In this document: piece after piece, positions 17,077-27,027 of the stretch
How the letters are laid out: every line of letters begins with the position of its first letter
How positions within the stretch are numbered: position 1 is the stretch's first letter
Assembly: GCF_000725495.1 (NCBI RefSeq)
Contig: NZ_JNZD01000002.1
Location: 62,001 to 126,000, forward strand
DNA: 64,000 nucleotides
From: Streptomyces aureus
GTDB lineage: Bacteria > Actinomycetota > Actinomycetes > Streptomycetales > Streptomycetaceae
Reading direction: 5' to 3'
Made by a program: the position numbers and the translations under genes
The notes under the pieces: model-generated
Databases searched by the model: none
Seen by the model: only the letters and a program-made list of their open reading frames with translations
What the model was told of the DNA's origin: nothing

Positions 17077-17150
17077 GACACGGGGTGCCCTGCGAGGGCT
17101 GAGATCACACCCGTCGAACCTGAACCAGTTCGTACTGGCGGAGGGATGTC
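17077..17150 (+). ncRNA. TPP (THI-box) riboswitch
   Basis: The conserved core is plain: GGGGTGCCC...GGGCTGAGA (pyrimidine-sensing J), ACCC, then GAACCTGAACCAGTTCGTAC and TGGCGGAGGGA. GACA at 17077-17080 can pair with TGTC at 17147-17150 to close P1. The Shine-Dalgarno GGAGGG (17140-17145) is part of the aptamer, 9 nt before the ATG at 17155. So thiamine pyrophosphate binding should hide the ribosome-binding site of the permease (translational control). Confidence 0.95.
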
Positions 17151-17154
17151 TTCC

Positions 17155-18555
17155 ATGCCATTGGCGCATGTTTCCGGCGGGCTGCCCGCCGACGGCCGGC
17201 CTGCCGTCTTCGACGGACGGATGCCGGCCGCACCCGGCGATCTGCGGGTGGAGGGGCACGGCATCGAGCCGGTCCCCGAGAACAACCGGTACGGCGGTGC
17301 CGGACGCCTGTTCACCGTGTGGTTCGCCCCGAACCTGACCATGACGGGCGTGTTCACCGGCACCATCGGCATCGCCCTGGGCCTGGACTTCACCACCGCC
17401 CTGGCCGCGGTGGTCCTCGGCACGGTCGTCGGCGCGCTGCCCACCGCCTATCTCAGCACCTGGGGCGGACTCACCGGAACCGGGCAACTCCCGCTCGCAC
17501 GGCTCGCGTTCGGCCGTGCGGTGGTGCTGCCCGGCCTGCTCCAGTGGCTGTCCTCGGTCGCCTGGGACGCGCTGATCGGGCTGTTCGGCGGGGACGCGCT
17601 GGCGCGGCTGTGCGGCTGGCCGTTCTGGCTCGGCGTGCTGGTGATGATGGCGGCCCAGGGGGCCCTCGGCGTCCTCGGCTACGAAGCCATCCACCGGCTC
17701 CAGATCGTCATGACGTTCGTGCTCGCGGTGGCCTTCGCGGTGATCGCCTGGCGGATGCTCGACGGCGTCCACCCCGCGACGACCGGATCAGCGGCCGGTG
17801 CCGACCGGACCGGAGCGTTCGTACTCACCAGCACGATCGCGCTGAGCCTGTCGCTGTCCTGGGCGCCCTACGCCGGTGACTTCAGCCGCTATCTGCCGCG
17901 CACGACCTCCCGCCCGCGGATGTTCTGGTGCACGCTGCTCGGGCTCGTCGCGTCCTTCGTCGCCGTGCAGGTCCTCGGGCTGTGGGGCGCGTCGGTGCTG
18001 ACCGACCAGACGGCGGCGGGCGTGGACACGCTGCTCGGCGGCGGCGCGCAGGGCGCGTTCGGACTGCTGGCCGTGGCCCTGGCCGCGGTGTGCAGCAACG
18101 CCATGAACGACTACAGCGGTTCGCTGGCCCTGCAGACCCTTGGGGTGCGGATACCGCGCCCGGTGGCGGCCGCCCTGGCCGCCGGTCTCGGCTTCCCGCT
18201 GGTGCTGTGGATGCACGCGGCCGACACCACGGCCCGCTTCCAGAACGTGCTGCTGTTCGTGGGGTACTGGATCCCCGGGTTCGTCGCGATCGTCGCCGTC
18301 GACTGGCTGGCCCGGGGGCGGGAGCGTGGGGGCGCTCCCCTCGACATCGCCGTCGAGACGGCTCGTACGCCCTCGGGATGGCCCGCGCTGGTGGCCTTCG
18401 TCGCGGCGTTCGGCGCGGCCGTGCCGTTCATGGACACGAGCCTGTACGTCGGTCCGGTGGCCGACGCCCTGCACGGCGCCGACCTCTCCTATTACGTGGC
18501 GTTCCTCGTGGCCCTCGCCCTCTACGCCCCGCTGCGGCTGCGCCGCCGAGCCTGA
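17155..18555 (+). CDS. NCS1-family permease, thiamine-precursor (HMP) or cytosine type, under TPP riboswitch
   Basis: A 466-residue transporter with about 12 membrane helices of the NCS1 (purine/cytosine permease) family: [30 protein letters not shown] at the start, [18 protein letters not shown] in the middle and [21 protein letters not shown] later, all family hallmarks. The TPP riboswitch directly upstream and thiD directly downstream indicate that it imports hydroxymethylpyrimidine or a related thiamine precursor (CytX-like), not bulk cytosine. An ATG at 17146 lies inside the aptamer; the one at 17155 has the correct spacing to the riboswitch ribosome-binding site. Confidence 0.9.
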   Translation: MPLAHVSGGLPADGRPAVFDGRMPAAPGDLRVEGHGIEPVPENNRYGGAGRLFTVWFAPNLTMTGVFTGTIGIALGLDFTTALAAVVLGTVVGALPTAYLSTWGGLTGTGQLPLARLAFGRAVVLPGLLQWLSSVAWDALIGLFGGDALARLCGWPFWLGVLVMMAAQGALGVLGYEAIHRLQIVMTFVLAVAFAVIAWRMLDGVHPATTGSAAGADRTGAFVLTSTIALSLSLSWAPYAGDFSRYLPRTTSRPRMFWCTLLGLVASFVAVQVLGLWGASVLTDQTAAGVDTLLGGGAQGAFGLLAVALAAVCSNAMNDYSGSLALQTLGVRIPRPVAAALAAGLGFPLVLWMHAADTTARFQNVLLFVGYWIPGFVAIVAVDWLARGRERGGAPLDIAVETARTPSGWPALVAFVAAFGAAVPFMDTSLYVGPVADALHGADLSYYVAFLVALALYAPLRLRRRA

Positions 18556-18628
18556 GGCCGCCCGCAGCTCCGCCGGTCCGCGGGCCCCACGGCCCCGGAT
18601 CCGATGCCGTACCCGAGAGGAACCCCTC

Positions 18629-19426
18629 ATGACCGCACCGCCCCGTGTCCTGACGATCGCCGGTTCCGATTCCGGCGGCGGCGCCGGGATCCAGGCCGAC
18701 CTGAAGACGATGCTCGCGCTCGGCGCCCACGGGATGAGCGTGCTCACCGCGGTCACCGCGCAGAACTCCGTGGGCGTGCAGGGGGCTTGGGAACTGTCCG
18801 GGGAGGCGGTACGGGCCCAGTACCGCAGTGTGGTGGACGACATCGGCGTCCAGGCGGTGAAGACCGGGATGCTCTCCTCGCCCGGACTGGTCACCCTCGT
18901 CGCCGAGTTGCTGGCCGACGTGGACGCCCCGGTGGTCGTGGACCCGGTGAGCGTCTCCAAGCACGGGGACCGGCTGCTGGCCGACGACGCGCTGGACGCC
19001 GTACGGACCCTGCTGCTCCCCCGCGCGACCGTGGCCACCCCGAACCTCGACGAGGTCGCCCAGCTCACCGGGGTGAAGGTGGACGACGAGGCGGGCATGC
19101 GCCGGGCCGCCGGGCTGCTGCTCGGGTTCGGTCCCCGCTGGGTGCTGGTGAAGGGCGGTCATCTGCCGGGCCAGGCCGTCGACCTGCTCACCGACGGAAC
19201 CGCCGAGCACTGGCTGCGCGCGCCGCGCCACGACAACCGGCACACGCACGGCACCGGTTGCACGCTCGCCTCGGCCGTCGCGGTGGGACTGGCCGAGGGG
19301 CTCCCGGTGCCGGAGGCCGTACGGCGGGCCAAGGCATACGTGACGGCCGCGATCGAGGCCGGTTTCGCGCTCGGCGCCGGCATCGGTCCGGTGGACCACG
19401 GCTGGCGGCTGCGCGGCGCCGGCTGA
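18629..19426 (+). CDS. thiD: hydroxymethylpyrimidine / phosphomethylpyrimidine kinase
   Basis: A 265-residue ribokinase-fold enzyme that phosphorylates HMP and then HMP-phosphate in thiamine biosynthesis. Motifs: [19 protein letters not shown] at the N-terminus (HMP binding), [32 protein letters not shown] and the anion hole [12 protein letters not shown] near residue 205. It follows the riboswitch-controlled permease on the same strand, 73 bp downstream with its own GAGAGG, so both should be repressed by thiamine pyrophosphate as one unit. Import plus phosphorylation makes a salvage route for HMP. Confidence 0.96.
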   Translation: MTAPPRVLTIAGSDSGGGAGIQADLKTMLALGAHGMSVLTAVTAQNSVGVQGAWELSGEAVRAQYRSVVDDIGVQAVKTGMLSSPGLVTLVAELLADVDAPVVVDPVSVSKHGDRLLADDALDAVRTLLLPRATVATPNLDEVAQLTGVKVDDEAGMRRAAGLLLGFGPRWVLVKGGHLPGQAVDLLTDGTAEHWLRAPRHDNRHTHGTGCTLASAVAVGLAEGLPVPEAVRRAKAYVTAAIEAGFALGAGIGPVDHGWRLRGAG

Positions 19427-19686
19427 CCCCTCCAGGGCGCCCGTACGGCCTGACGGCTCCCCGACGGTTCCGGGGCGGCTCGCCAGCGACTCCCCGGCGG
19501 CTCCCCGGCGGCTCCGGACAGCCTCCCTCCGCCGGGTGCCGGTCACCCCGTCCGCGATCCCCGTCACCTCCTGCTCCCGAAGGTGAACACCCGAGCCCCT
19601 TCCGTGCGTACTGATCTGCACAGCGACAGTCGTCTGCCCGCCCGTCGGGTACGCGGACGGGCAGATCCGGATCCAAGGAGCACACC

Positions 19687-21129
19687 ATGAAGGCGACCGC
19701 GCAGATCGGCGTCACAGGGCTCGCCGTGATGGGCCGCAATCTGGCCCGCAACTTCGCCCGGAACGGCTACACCGTCGCCGTCCACAACCGGACGCCCGCG
19801 CGCACCAAGGCACTGGTCGAGGAGTTCGGGCACGAGGGCTCCTTCGTCGCGGCCGAGTCGGCCGAGGACTTCGTGGCGGCGCTGGAGCGCCCCCGGCGCC
19901 TCATGATCATGGTGCAGGCGGGCGCCGCCACCGACGCCGTCATCGAGGAGTTCGCCCCGCTCCTCGAAACCGGCGACATGATCATCGACGGCGGCAACGC
20001 GCACTTCGCCGACACCCGCCGCCGGGAGCAGTCGCTGCGCGAGCGCGGCATCCACTTCGTCGGCGCGGGCGTGTCCGGCGGTGAGGAGGGCGCCCTCAAC
20101 GGGCCGAGCATCATGCCCGGCGGCTCCCCCGAGTCGTACGCGTCCCTCGGCCCGATGTTCGAGTCGATCAGCGCCAAGGTGGACGGCGAGCCCTGTGCCA
20201 CGCACGTCGGCACCGACGGCGCCGGACACTTCGTCAAGATGGTGCACAACGGCATCGAGTACGCCGACATGCAGCTCATCGGCGAGGCCTACGACCTGCT
20301 GCGCCGCGTCGGCGGCTACACCCCGCCGCAGATAGCGGAGATCTTCCGGCGCTGGAACAAGGGCCGTCTCGACTCGTACCTGATCGAGATCACCGCGGAG
20401 GTCCTGGCGCACACCGACGCCGCCACCGGGGAACCGTTCGTCGACGTGGTGGTCGACGCGGCGGGCCAGAAGGGCACCGGCCGCTGGACCGTGCAGACGG
20501 CCCTGGACCTCGGTTCGCCGGTGACCGCCATCGCGCAGGCGACGTTCGCCCGCGCGGCCTCCAGCCAGGAAGGGCTCCGTTCCGCCTACCGCGGCCTGCC
20601 CGGCGGCACCCACTGGGACCTCTCCGCGACCGAGGCCGAGCGCTTCACGAGCCAGGTCGAACACGCCCTGTACGCCTCGAAGCTGATCGCCTACGACCAG
20701 GGCTGGAAGATGATCCTGGACGCCGCCTCCGAGTACGGCTGGGACATCGACCTCGGCGAGGTCGCCAAGATCTGGCGCGGCGGCTGCATCATCCGGGCGG
20801 CGTTCCTCGACCGTATCCGCGCCGCGTACGCCGTCGACCCGGGCCTGGTCAGCCTGCTGTCCGACGCCGGATTCGCCACCGAGATCAAGGACGCGCAGGT
20901 CCCCTGGCGCGAGGTCGTCTCCATCGCCACCCGCAGAGGCGTCCCGGTGCCCGCGTTCTCCGCGGCCCTGTCGTACTACGACACCCTGCGCGCCGACCGG
21001 CTGCCGGCCGCCCTCACCCAGGGCCAGCGGGACTTCTTCGGCGCCCACACCTACCGGCGCACGGACCGCCAGGGCAGCTTCCACACGCTGTGGGGCGAGC
21101 CGTCCCGGGGCGAGACCGAGATGCTCTGA
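19687..21129 (+). CDS. gnd: 6-phosphogluconate dehydrogenase, decarboxylating (NADP)
   Basis: A 480-residue enzyme of the oxidative pentose phosphate pathway (6-phosphogluconate to ribulose-5-phosphate, CO2 and NADPH). Motifs: GVTGLAVMGRNLARN (Rossmann), VHNRTPART (NADP phosphate site), DGGNAHFADT, GVSGGEEGAL (substrate loop), KMVHNGIEYADMQ with catalytic Lys, and QKGTGRWT. The length identifies the long (about 480) dimeric class rather than the short 300-residue actinobacterial class. The 260 bp before it hold only GC-rich short direct repeats (GGCTCCCCGGC) and the AAGGAG ribosome-binding site. A strong terminator follows. Confidence 0.96.
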   Translation: MKATAQIGVTGLAVMGRNLARNFARNGYTVAVHNRTPARTKALVEEFGHEGSFVAAESAEDFVAALERPRRLMIMVQAGAATDAVIEEFAPLLETGDMIIDGGNAHFADTRRREQSLRERGIHFVGAGVSGGEEGALNGPSIMPGGSPESYASLGPMFESISAKVDGEPCATHVGTDGAGHFVKMVHNGIEYADMQLIGEAYDLLRRVGGYTPPQIAEIFRRWNKGRLDSYLIEITAEVLAHTDAATGEPFVDVVVDAAGQKGTGRWTVQTALDLGSPVTAIAQATFARAASSQEGLRSAYRGLPGGTHWDLSATEAERFTSQVEHALYASKLIAYDQGWKMILDAASEYGWDIDLGEVAKIWRGGCIIRAAFLDRIRAAYAVDPGLVSLLSDAGFATEIKDAQVPWREVVSIATRRGVPVPAFSAALSYYDTLRADRLPAALTQGQRDFFGAHTYRRTDRQGSFHTLWGEPSRGETEML

Positions 21130-21154
21130 CCCCGGTCCGACCACCTGTGGGTGA

Positions 21155-21197
21155 GGAGCGGGCCGCACGTCCCGGCGAGGGACGTACGGCCCGCTCC
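21155..21197. terminator. bidirectional stem-loop terminator after gnd
   Basis: A 19-nt arm (21155-21173), loop GGCGA, and a complementary arm (21179-21197) form an 18-bp stem with a single C-A mismatch. It sits between the convergent gnd and LRV-protein genes and can work for both strands. There is no U-run, as is common in Streptomyces. Confidence 0.88.
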
Positions 21198-21219
21198 CGT
21201 GTTTCCAGCGGTGGCCCGA

Positions 21220-22767
21220 TCACCTTTCGAGCGGGGCCGCTTCGGCATCGTCGACGATCCCCTTCATCACGGCCGCCGGCAACGACGGGTTGGCCGCAGC
21301 CGCTTCGCTCACCCGGGGATCGGGGTCGGAGAGCAGGTCCACGATCACCCGCGGCGGGAGCGCCTGATGAGCGGCGGCCCAGGATCTCGCCTCACGGTCC
21401 TCGAGGCAGGCGAGCAGGGCTTCGGCCGACGCGCTCGGGTGCCTGGCGATCGCCCGGAACACCTTCTGCCGGGGTGCCGCCTGCCGGGTGAGGTACTCCA
21501 GCAGCGCCGGGCTCGCGTCGGGGTTGGCCGCGACCCTGGCGAGGACCCTGGCTCCGTGCCGGTCGACCATGGCGCGCAACAGCCCCTCGGGGAGCCCCGG
21601 ATGAGGGGCCACGGACTTCACGACCTTCGCGTCGGGGTCACGTGCCAGCGCATCGCGCAGGTCGGACGGCAGATCGAGACGCTGGGCCGCGAGCATGCGC
21701 GCCGCCGGGTCCGGGGACGTGACCAGTTCCCTGATCTCGGCGGACGTCGCGGAGGCGACACGAGGAACCAGTGTGGCGCCGATCCTGGCGGTGTGGGCCA
21801 GCCGGGTGAGCACGTCGAGCGGCACCCGGGGATGAAGGGCGAGCGCGCGGCGCACCTGGGGGTCGCGGTCCTCCGCCAGCACGCGCATCACCTCCTCGCC
21901 GATCGCGGGGTTCTCCGCGAGGTCGGCGCGGACGCCGGGCAGCGGATCGCGGGCGAGCCGCGCGCACACCTGTGGGGGCAGGTCCGGGCGGGCCGCGAGG
22001 GCCAGGCGCACCAGATACGAAGGATGGTCCGCGAACTCGGTGACCGCGTCGGTCGGCGTGGCCGGGTTCCCGAGGGCCGCCACCACCAGGTCGTGGACGG
22101 CCGACTCGTGGGAGCCGTCGCAGGAGGCGCCGGGAGGCAGTTCGCAGTCCGGCCGGGGGCAGTGCGGATCGTGGGTGAAGGGGATCGCCTCGCGGTCGCA
22201 CACCGGGCAGCGGCTCACCGGAGGCAGTCCCCGGCCGGTGACGAGCGCGGCCAGGACGTCCGGGGGTGTCGCCTCGTTGACTGCCACCGCGCGGCGGACC
22301 CGGACGTGCGGGTGCTCCGCGAGCCTCGCGGCTGTTTCCGGTGTGGTCCACAGCGCCAGCTCGGCGACGACGTCCGGGTCCGGATCGGCGGCGAGCTTCT
22401 CCACCACGTCCGCCGGGAGGCCGGGGCAGCCTGCCAGCTTCTCGCGGTGCCGCGCCACGGGGTCCGCGGCGAACAGGCGCGCCCACTCGGGGCTGCCGCC
22501 GCCCTGGTCGAGCAGGGCGAGGGCGGTGTCCGGCCGCTCCCGGGCGTCGACGTCGGCCGCCGTCAGCCTGCCTCCGTGGGCGAGCGGCACCCCGGTGTCC
22601 GGGTCGCGGGCGAAGAGGGCGACCGCCTGCGCGTGGCCGAGGTCCGGCCGGCCGGCGAGGTCGTGGGCGAGACAGGGGCCGGCGATCTCGATCAGCCGGT
22701 CGACCAGCTCGGGCGGCAGGGCCGGGTTGGCGGCGAGGCCGCTCAGGACGGGGTTCACGAGGGGCAT
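21220..22767 (-). CDS. leucine-rich-repeat-variant (LRV) solenoid protein with internal Cys/His cluster
   Basis: A 515-residue repeat protein. From about residue 10 to 500 it is built of 22-26-residue helical repeats of the form LAxxPxLPxxxxxxLAxDPDPxVRxxLA, the LRV repeat. Examples are NPALPPELVDRLIEI, ADPDPDVVAELALW, DRDPQVRRALALHP and DPDPRVSEAAAANPSLP. In the middle (about 205-250) a Cys/His-rich insert reads CPVCDREAIPFTHDPHC then CELPPGASC, probably a zinc or Fe-S site; the Azotobacter LRV protein also carries an Fe-S cluster. It likely mediates protein binding. It lies 49 bp downstream of pflA on the same strand and may be the last gene of that operon. Confidence 0.85.
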   Translation of the reverse strand: MPLVNPVLSGLAANPALPPELVDRLIEIAGPCLAHDLAGRPDLGHAQAVALFARDPDTGVPLAHGGRLTAADVDARERPDTALALLDQGGGSPEWARLFAADPVARHREKLAGCPGLPADVVEKLAADPDPDVVAELALWTTPETAARLAEHPHVRVRRAVAVNEATPPDVLAALVTGRGLPPVSRCPVCDREAIPFTHDPHCPRPDCELPPGASCDGSHESAVHDLVVAALGNPATPTDAVTEFADHPSYLVRLALAARPDLPPQVCARLARDPLPGVRADLAENPAIGEEVMRVLAEDRDPQVRRALALHPRVPLDVLTRLAHTARIGATLVPRVASATSAEIRELVTSPDPAARMLAAQRLDLPSDLRDALARDPDAKVVKSVAPHPGLPEGLLRAMVDRHGARVLARVAANPDASPALLEYLTRQAAPRQKVFRAIARHPSASAEALLACLEDREARSWAAAHQALPPRVIVDLLSDPDPRVSEAAAANPSLPAAVMKGIVDDAEAAPLER

Positions 22768-22816
22768 CCTGCCCCGGGCCGGGGTCGGTCGGCCCGGGGT
22801 TTTCCCGGCGGGGCGT

Positions 22817-23554
22817 TCACTGGGCGGCGAGTCCCCGCGCCCGGAACTGCTCGCGGACGCGTTCGGTCAGGGCGGGTTCGGGCACGGGGTTGTCCCGCAG
22901 CGGGAAGGGGATGCCGAGGGCTTCGTACTTGGGGGCGCCGAGCTTGTGGAAGGGCAGGACGTCGACACGGTCGACGTTCCCGAGTCCGGACAGGAAGCGC
23001 GCCAGTCCGTCGATGGGCTCCGGGGCGTCGGTGTGGCCGGGGACCAGGACGTAGCGGACCCACACCGGGACGCCGAGACGGTCGAGCCGGGTGGCGAAGT
23101 TGAGGGTCGGGGCGAGCTCGCCGCCCGTGAGCTTCCGGTAGGCGGCGAGGTCGAAGGACTTGATGTCGAGCAGCACGAGGTCGGTGTCGGCGAGGAGGGC
23201 GTCGCTCGCGCGGGCGCCGAGGAAGCCGGAGGTGTCCAGGGCGGTGTGCAGTCCGGCCTCCTTGCAGCGGCGCAGCACCTCGCCGGTGAAGGCGGGCTGG
23301 AGCAGCGGCTCGCCGCCGGTGACGGTCACCCCTCCCCCGGCGGCGGTGATGAACGGCCGGTACCTCTCGATCTCCTCCATCACCTCCTCGACGGTGGCCT
23401 CCCGGCCGTCGCGCATGTGCCAGGTGTCGGGGTTGGCGCAGTACAGGCAGCGCAGCGGGCAGCCGTTGACGAAGAGGACGAACCGGGTCCCGGGACCGTC
23501 CACGCCGGTGGACAGGTCCCAGGAGTGGATCCGGCCCGTGGTGGCCGTCCTCAC
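22817..23554 (-). CDS. pflA: pyruvate formate-lyase activating enzyme (radical SAM)
   Basis: A 245-residue radical SAM enzyme that puts the glycyl radical on pyruvate formate-lyase. The [4Fe-4S] motif is [14 protein letters not shown] (Cys near 32, 36, 39). Further motifs are [37 protein letters not shown] and [11 protein letters not shown], in family order. Its GTG start overlaps the pflB stop (GTGA), so the two are translationally coupled. Both protein and radical are destroyed by oxygen, so this pair can only work in hypoxia, which is unusual for a Streptomyces. Confidence 0.95.
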   Translation of the reverse strand: MRTATTGRIHSWDLSTGVDGPGTRFVLFVNGCPLRCLYCANPDTWHMRDGREATVEEVMEEIERYRPFITAAGGGVTVTGGEPLLQPAFTGEVLRRCKEAGLHTALDTSGFLGARASDALLADTDLVLLDIKSFDLAAYRKLTGGELAPTLNFATRLDRLGVPVWVRYVLVPGHTDAPEPIDGLARFLSGLGNVDRVDVLPFHKLGAPKYEALGIPFPLRDNPVPEPALTERVREQFRARGLAAQ

Positions 23555-25824
23555 AGCGAGCCGTGGAAGGTGCGGCTGATCACGTCGAGCTGCTGCTCGC
23601 GGGTCAGGCGGACGAAGTTGACAGCGTAGCCGGAGACCCGGATGGTCAGCTCGGGGTACTTCTCCGGGTGCTCCATCGCGTCCTCCAAGGTCGCCCGGTC
23701 CAGGATGTTGACGTTCATGTGGAAGCCGCCGGAGGCCATGTACGCGTCGAGGATGCCGACGAGATGGCCGGCGCGCTCGGCGGGCACGTGTCCGAGGCCC
23801 TCCGGGGTGATCGTCGTGGTCAGGGAGATGCCGTCGCGGGCGTGCTCGTAGGGCAGCTTGGCGACGGAGAGGGCGGAGGCGGCGACCCCGTGCCGGTCGC
23901 GGCCGTTCATGGGGTTCGCGCCGGGCGCGAAGGGCGCTCCCGCGCGGCGGCCGTCGGGCGTGTTGCCGGTGTGCTTGCCGTAGACGACGTTCGAGGTGAT
24001 CGTCAGCACCGACTGGGTGTGCTCGGCGTCCCGGTAGGCGGGGTGTTCGCGCACCTTCGTCATGAAGCTGTCCACGAGGGCGACGGCGATGGAGTCGGCC
24101 CGGTCGTCGTTGTTGCCGTACGCCGGGTAGTCGCCCTCGGTCTCGTAGTCGACGGCCAGCCCGGTCGCGTCGCGGATCACCCTGACCCGGGCGTACTTGA
24201 TGGCGGACAGGCTGTCGGTGGCGACGGACAGGCCGGCGATGCCGCAGGCCATGAAGCGGTGCACGGGGTGGTCGTGTAGCGCCATCTCGATGCGTTCGTA
24301 GGCGTACTTGTCGTGCATGTAGTGGATGACGTTGAGCGCGTTGACATATGTCTCCGCCAGCCAGTCCAGCATGACGTCGTACGCCTTCGCCACCTCGTCG
24401 TGGTCCAGGTGGTCGCCGGTCAGGGCCGGGGTCTCGGGGGCGATCTGCTCGCCGCTGATCTCGTCCCGGCCGCCGTTGATCGCGTAGAGCAGGGCCTTGG
24501 CGAGGTTGACCCGGGCGCCGAAGAACTGCATCTGCCGGCCGACCGCCATGGCGGAGACGCAGCAGGCGATCGCGGTGTCGTCCCCGGTGCGGGGCCGCAT
24601 GAGCTCGTCGGACTCGTACTGGACGGCGCTGGTGTCGATGGAGACCTTGGCGCAGAACTCCTTGAAGCCGGAAGGGAGTCGGGGCGACCACAGGACGGTG
24701 AGGTTGGGCTCGGGAGCCGGTCCCAGGTTGTACAGGGTCTGCAGGAAGCGGAACGAGGTGCGGGTGACCAGCGGACGGCCGTCCTCGCCGATGCCGCCGA
24801 TGGACTCCGTGACCCAGGTCGGGTCCCCGGAGAACAGCGCGTCGTACTCGGGGGTGCGCAGGAACCGTACGATGCGCAGTTTGATCACGAAGTCGTCGAC
24901 CAGTTCCTGGGCCCGGGTCTCGTCCAAGGCCCCGCTGTCCAGGTCGCGTTGGAGGTACACGTCCAGGAACGTGGACGTGCGGCCCAGGGACATCGCGGCG
25001 CCGTTCTGTTCCTTCACGGCGGCCAGGTAGCCCAGGTACAGCCACTGCACGGCCTCCTGGGCGGTGGCCGCCGGGCGGGAGACGTCACAGCCGTACGTCG
25101 CCGCCATCCGGGTCAGTTCACCCAACGCCCTGATCTGCTCGGCGAGTTCCTCGCGGTCGCGGATGACGCGCTCGGTGGAGGGCGCGGCGTCGAGGGCGGC
25201 GCGTTCGGCGCGCTTGGCGGCGACGAGCCGGTCCGTGCCGTACAGGGCGACCCGGCGGTAGTCGCCGATGATCCGGCCCCGGCCGTAGGCGTCGGGCAGG
25301 CCGGTGATGATGCCGGCCTTGCGGGCGGCGCGCATCGCGGGGGTGTACGCGTCGAAAACGCCGTCGTTGTGGGTCTTGCGGTACGTCCCGAAGACGCGGG
25401 TGACGAACGCGTCGGGCTCGTAGCCGTACGCCTTCAGCCCGTTCTCGACCATGCGCAGACCGCCGCCCGGCATGATGGCGCGCCGGAGCGGGGCGTCGGT
25501 CTGGAGGCCGACGATCAACTCCCGCTCGCGGTCGATGTATCCGGGCGCGTGCGAGGTGATCGTCGACGGGGTGGCCGTGTCGACGTCGAGGATTCCCTTC
25601 CTGCGCTCCTCCGGGAACAGGGCACTGACCTTGTCCCAGACGGCCCGGGTGCGGTCCGTCGGGCCGGCCAGGAAGGCCGCGTCCCCTTCGTAGGGCGTGT
25701 AGTTGGCCTGGATGAAGGCGCGGACGTCGATGCGCTCGCGCCAGGCCGTTCCGGTGAAGCCCTGCCATGCCTCGGCCGCCCGGCTCTCGGCCGTCCGGCC
25801 CTCGGCGGTCACCGTTGTGGTCAC
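23551..25824 (-). CDS. pflB: pyruvate formate-lyase (formate C-acetyltransferase)
   Basis: A 757-residue glycyl-radical enzyme (pyruvate + CoA to acetyl-CoA + formate). The catalytic adjacent cysteines are in [12 protein letters not shown] (near residue 421-422) and the glycyl-radical loop [17 protein letters not shown] places the radical Gly near 732. Length and order match true PFL, not a diol dehydratase relative. GGGGAG precedes the GTG at 25824. The operon continues with pflA and perhaps the LRV gene. A DosR-like box lies 134 bp upstream, placing fermentation under the hypoxia regulator. No formate dehydrogenase, formate channel or acetate kinase gene is visible here. Confidence 0.96.
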   Translation of the reverse strand: MTTTVTAEGRTAESRAAEAWQGFTGTAWRERIDVRAFIQANYTPYEGDAAFLAGPTDRTRAVWDKVSALFPEERRKGILDVDTATPSTITSHAPGYIDRERELIVGLQTDAPLRRAIMPGGGLRMVENGLKAYGYEPDAFVTRVFGTYRKTHNDGVFDAYTPAMRAARKAGIITGLPDAYGRGRIIGDYRRVALYGTDRLVAAKRAERAALDAAPSTERVIRDREELAEQIRALGELTRMAATYGCDVSRPAATAQEAVQWLYLGYLAAVKEQNGAAMSLGRTSTFLDVYLQRDLDSGALDETRAQELVDDFVIKLRIVRFLRTPEYDALFSGDPTWVTESIGGIGEDGRPLVTRTSFRFLQTLYNLGPAPEPNLTVLWSPRLPSGFKEFCAKVSIDTSAVQYESDELMRPRTGDDTAIACCVSAMAVGRQMQFFGARVNLAKALLYAINGGRDEISGEQIAPETPALTGDHLDHDEVAKAYDVMLDWLAETYVNALNVIHYMHDKYAYERIEMALHDHPVHRFMACGIAGLSVATDSLSAIKYARVRVIRDATGLAVDYETEGDYPAYGNNDDRADSIAVALVDSFMTKVREHPAYRDAEHTQSVLTITSNVVYGKHTGNTPDGRRAGAPFAPGANPMNGRDRHGVAASALSVAKLPYEHARDGISLTTTITPEGLGHVPAERAGHLVGILDAYMASGGFHMNVNILDRATLEDAMEHPEKYPELTIRVSGYAVNFVRLTREQQLDVISRTFHGSL

Positions 25825-25957
25825 GGCGGTCTCCCCTCGCACAGTGTCGGATGTCGGGGGCGCCTCCGCGCCACCCGTACTGTCGATCCTTGTCGTCGGG
25901 GGTGGCCCCGGCGAGGGCCGGACAGTACCGGCGCGGGCCCCCGAAGGCCCTCGTCCC

Positions 25958-25972
25958 GGGGCCGTTCGGCCC
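25958..25972 (-). promoter_or_regulatory. DosR-like box upstream of pflB
   Basis: GGGGCC-GTT-CGGCCC, an exact match to the 15-bp motif repeated through this island. It is 134 bp before the pflB GTG. A weaker half-site (GAAGGCCCT) lies 21 bp closer to the gene. Confidence 0.6.
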
Positions 25973-26017
25973 CGGTGGGGTCAGGCCACGGTGGGGTCAG
26001 GGAGGCCACGGTGAGGG

Positions 26018-26458
26018 TCAGGACCTCAGGTCGATGCCGTACAGCGAGATGCCTCCCACGAGTTCACGCCCGGTGACCAGTTCGGAGGCGATCCGGATGA
26101 AGACGTCGTGGGGCGAGGCCACCCAGGAACGGGGTCCGGTCCGGGCGAGCCGGTCGTGTTCGGCGGGATCGTCCACCACCCGGGCGCGGCCGGTCACGAC
26201 CACGCTCCAGCCGGAGTGCGCCGCCGCGTCCACCGCGTCGGCCTCGAACGCGACGACCACCCCGTCGATGGAACGGGCCAGTTCGGAGTCGGCCGGCGTC
26301 CGCAGCACGACGGCCGACTCGGCGTCCAGGCTGAAGTTGACCGGCAGGACCGCCGGCAGGGCGTCGCGGGTGTGGACGACCCTGCCGATGGCCGCGGCGC
26401 CGAGGCGGTCCAGGCACTCCTGCCGGCCGAGTTCACGAAAACCGTCGTTGGGATTCAT
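26018..26458 (-). CDS. pyridoxamine-5'-phosphate-oxidase-like flavin-binding protein
   Basis: A 146-residue split-barrel protein of the PNPOx-like family: L-x-x-x-x-IGRVVHTRDALPAVLPVNFSLD, VAFEADAVDAAAHSGWSVVVTGRARVV and a C-terminal RELVGGIS. Relatives bind FMN, F420 or heme, and several are DosR-regulon members in mycobacteria (Rv2003c-Rv3131 neighbourhood types). Cofactor and reaction cannot be fixed here. A degenerate DosR-like dyad lies 87 bp upstream. A second relative, fused to an HTH domain, is the next gene upstream on the same strand. Confidence 0.85.
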   Translation of the reverse strand: MNPNDGFRELGRQECLDRLGAAAIGRVVHTRDALPAVLPVNFSLDAESAVVLRTPADSELARSIDGVVVAFEADAVDAAAHSGWSVVVTGRARVVDDPAEHDRLARTGPRSWVASPHDVFIRIASELVTGRELVGGISLYGIDLRS

Positions 26459-26544
26459 CACCGGAGCCAACTCTCACGCGTCGGGGCGGCACAGCGGTAC
26501 TGCGACGTACGGTCCAGATTCCGGCGGGCGGGACAAAGGAACCA

Positions 26545-26559
26545 GGGTCCATTGGTCTC
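26545..26559 (-). promoter_or_regulatory. degenerate DosR-like box
   Basis: GGGTCC-ATT-GGTCTC differs from the island motif at two positions. It is 87 bp before the PNPOx-like start codon, within the 60-135 bp range of the other boxes. Treated as possible only. Confidence 0.3.
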
Positions 26560-26639
26560 GGGAGGACGGAGAGTGGCCGCTTCCCGGGCCGGGGGGAACG
26601 GGCGGGTACGGAGTCGTCACGGCGGCACCGGTCCAGGCG

Positions 26640-27027
26640 GGGTGCCGGGCCCGCGTCCCCAGCCCGGACCGGGGGCCGGGAGGCCGGGAGCCCGAGGAGC
26701 CGGGGCCGGGGAGCCGGGGGCCGGGAGCCGGGAGGCCGGGGTCCGGGGGCGGGAGGCCGAGGAGCCGAGGAGCCGAGGCCCGGGGGCGGGAGGCCGGGGA
26801 GCCGGGAGGCCGCACGGCATCCGTACCGCCGGGCAGGTCCCCGCCTCACCTGTACCGCAAGGCGGACCCCCGTGGCACCGAACGGCACCCCGTACCGCCA
26901 GCCGGATCGCCACGTCACCGAACGGCACCCGTACCGCCGGGCGGCTCCGCGTCACCGGACGACACCTCGAACCGCCGAGCGGCCCCGCGTCACCGGACGA
27001 CACCTCGAACTGCCGGGCGGCTCCGCG
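26640..27027. repeat. two low-complexity repeat tracts (GGGAGGCC-type and 37-39-bp tandem units)
   Basis: This non-coding stretch holds first a G-rich tract (about 26660-26815) of short reiterated GGCCGGGAGCCGGG-type units. Then, from about 26875 to 27027, come about four tandem units of 37-39 bp that begin CGTCACCGGACGACACCTCG. The two best units are 38 bp and nearly identical. The last partial unit ends at the stop codon of the HTH-PNPOx gene. No gene is seen between 26459 and 27027. Confidence 0.7.

Noticed and set aside
22781..22795. Near-match GGGGTC-GGT-CGGCCC upstream of the LRV gene
   Set aside because: One mismatch, but only 14 bp from the start codon and inside the likely pfl operon, unlike the other sites at 57-148 bp.
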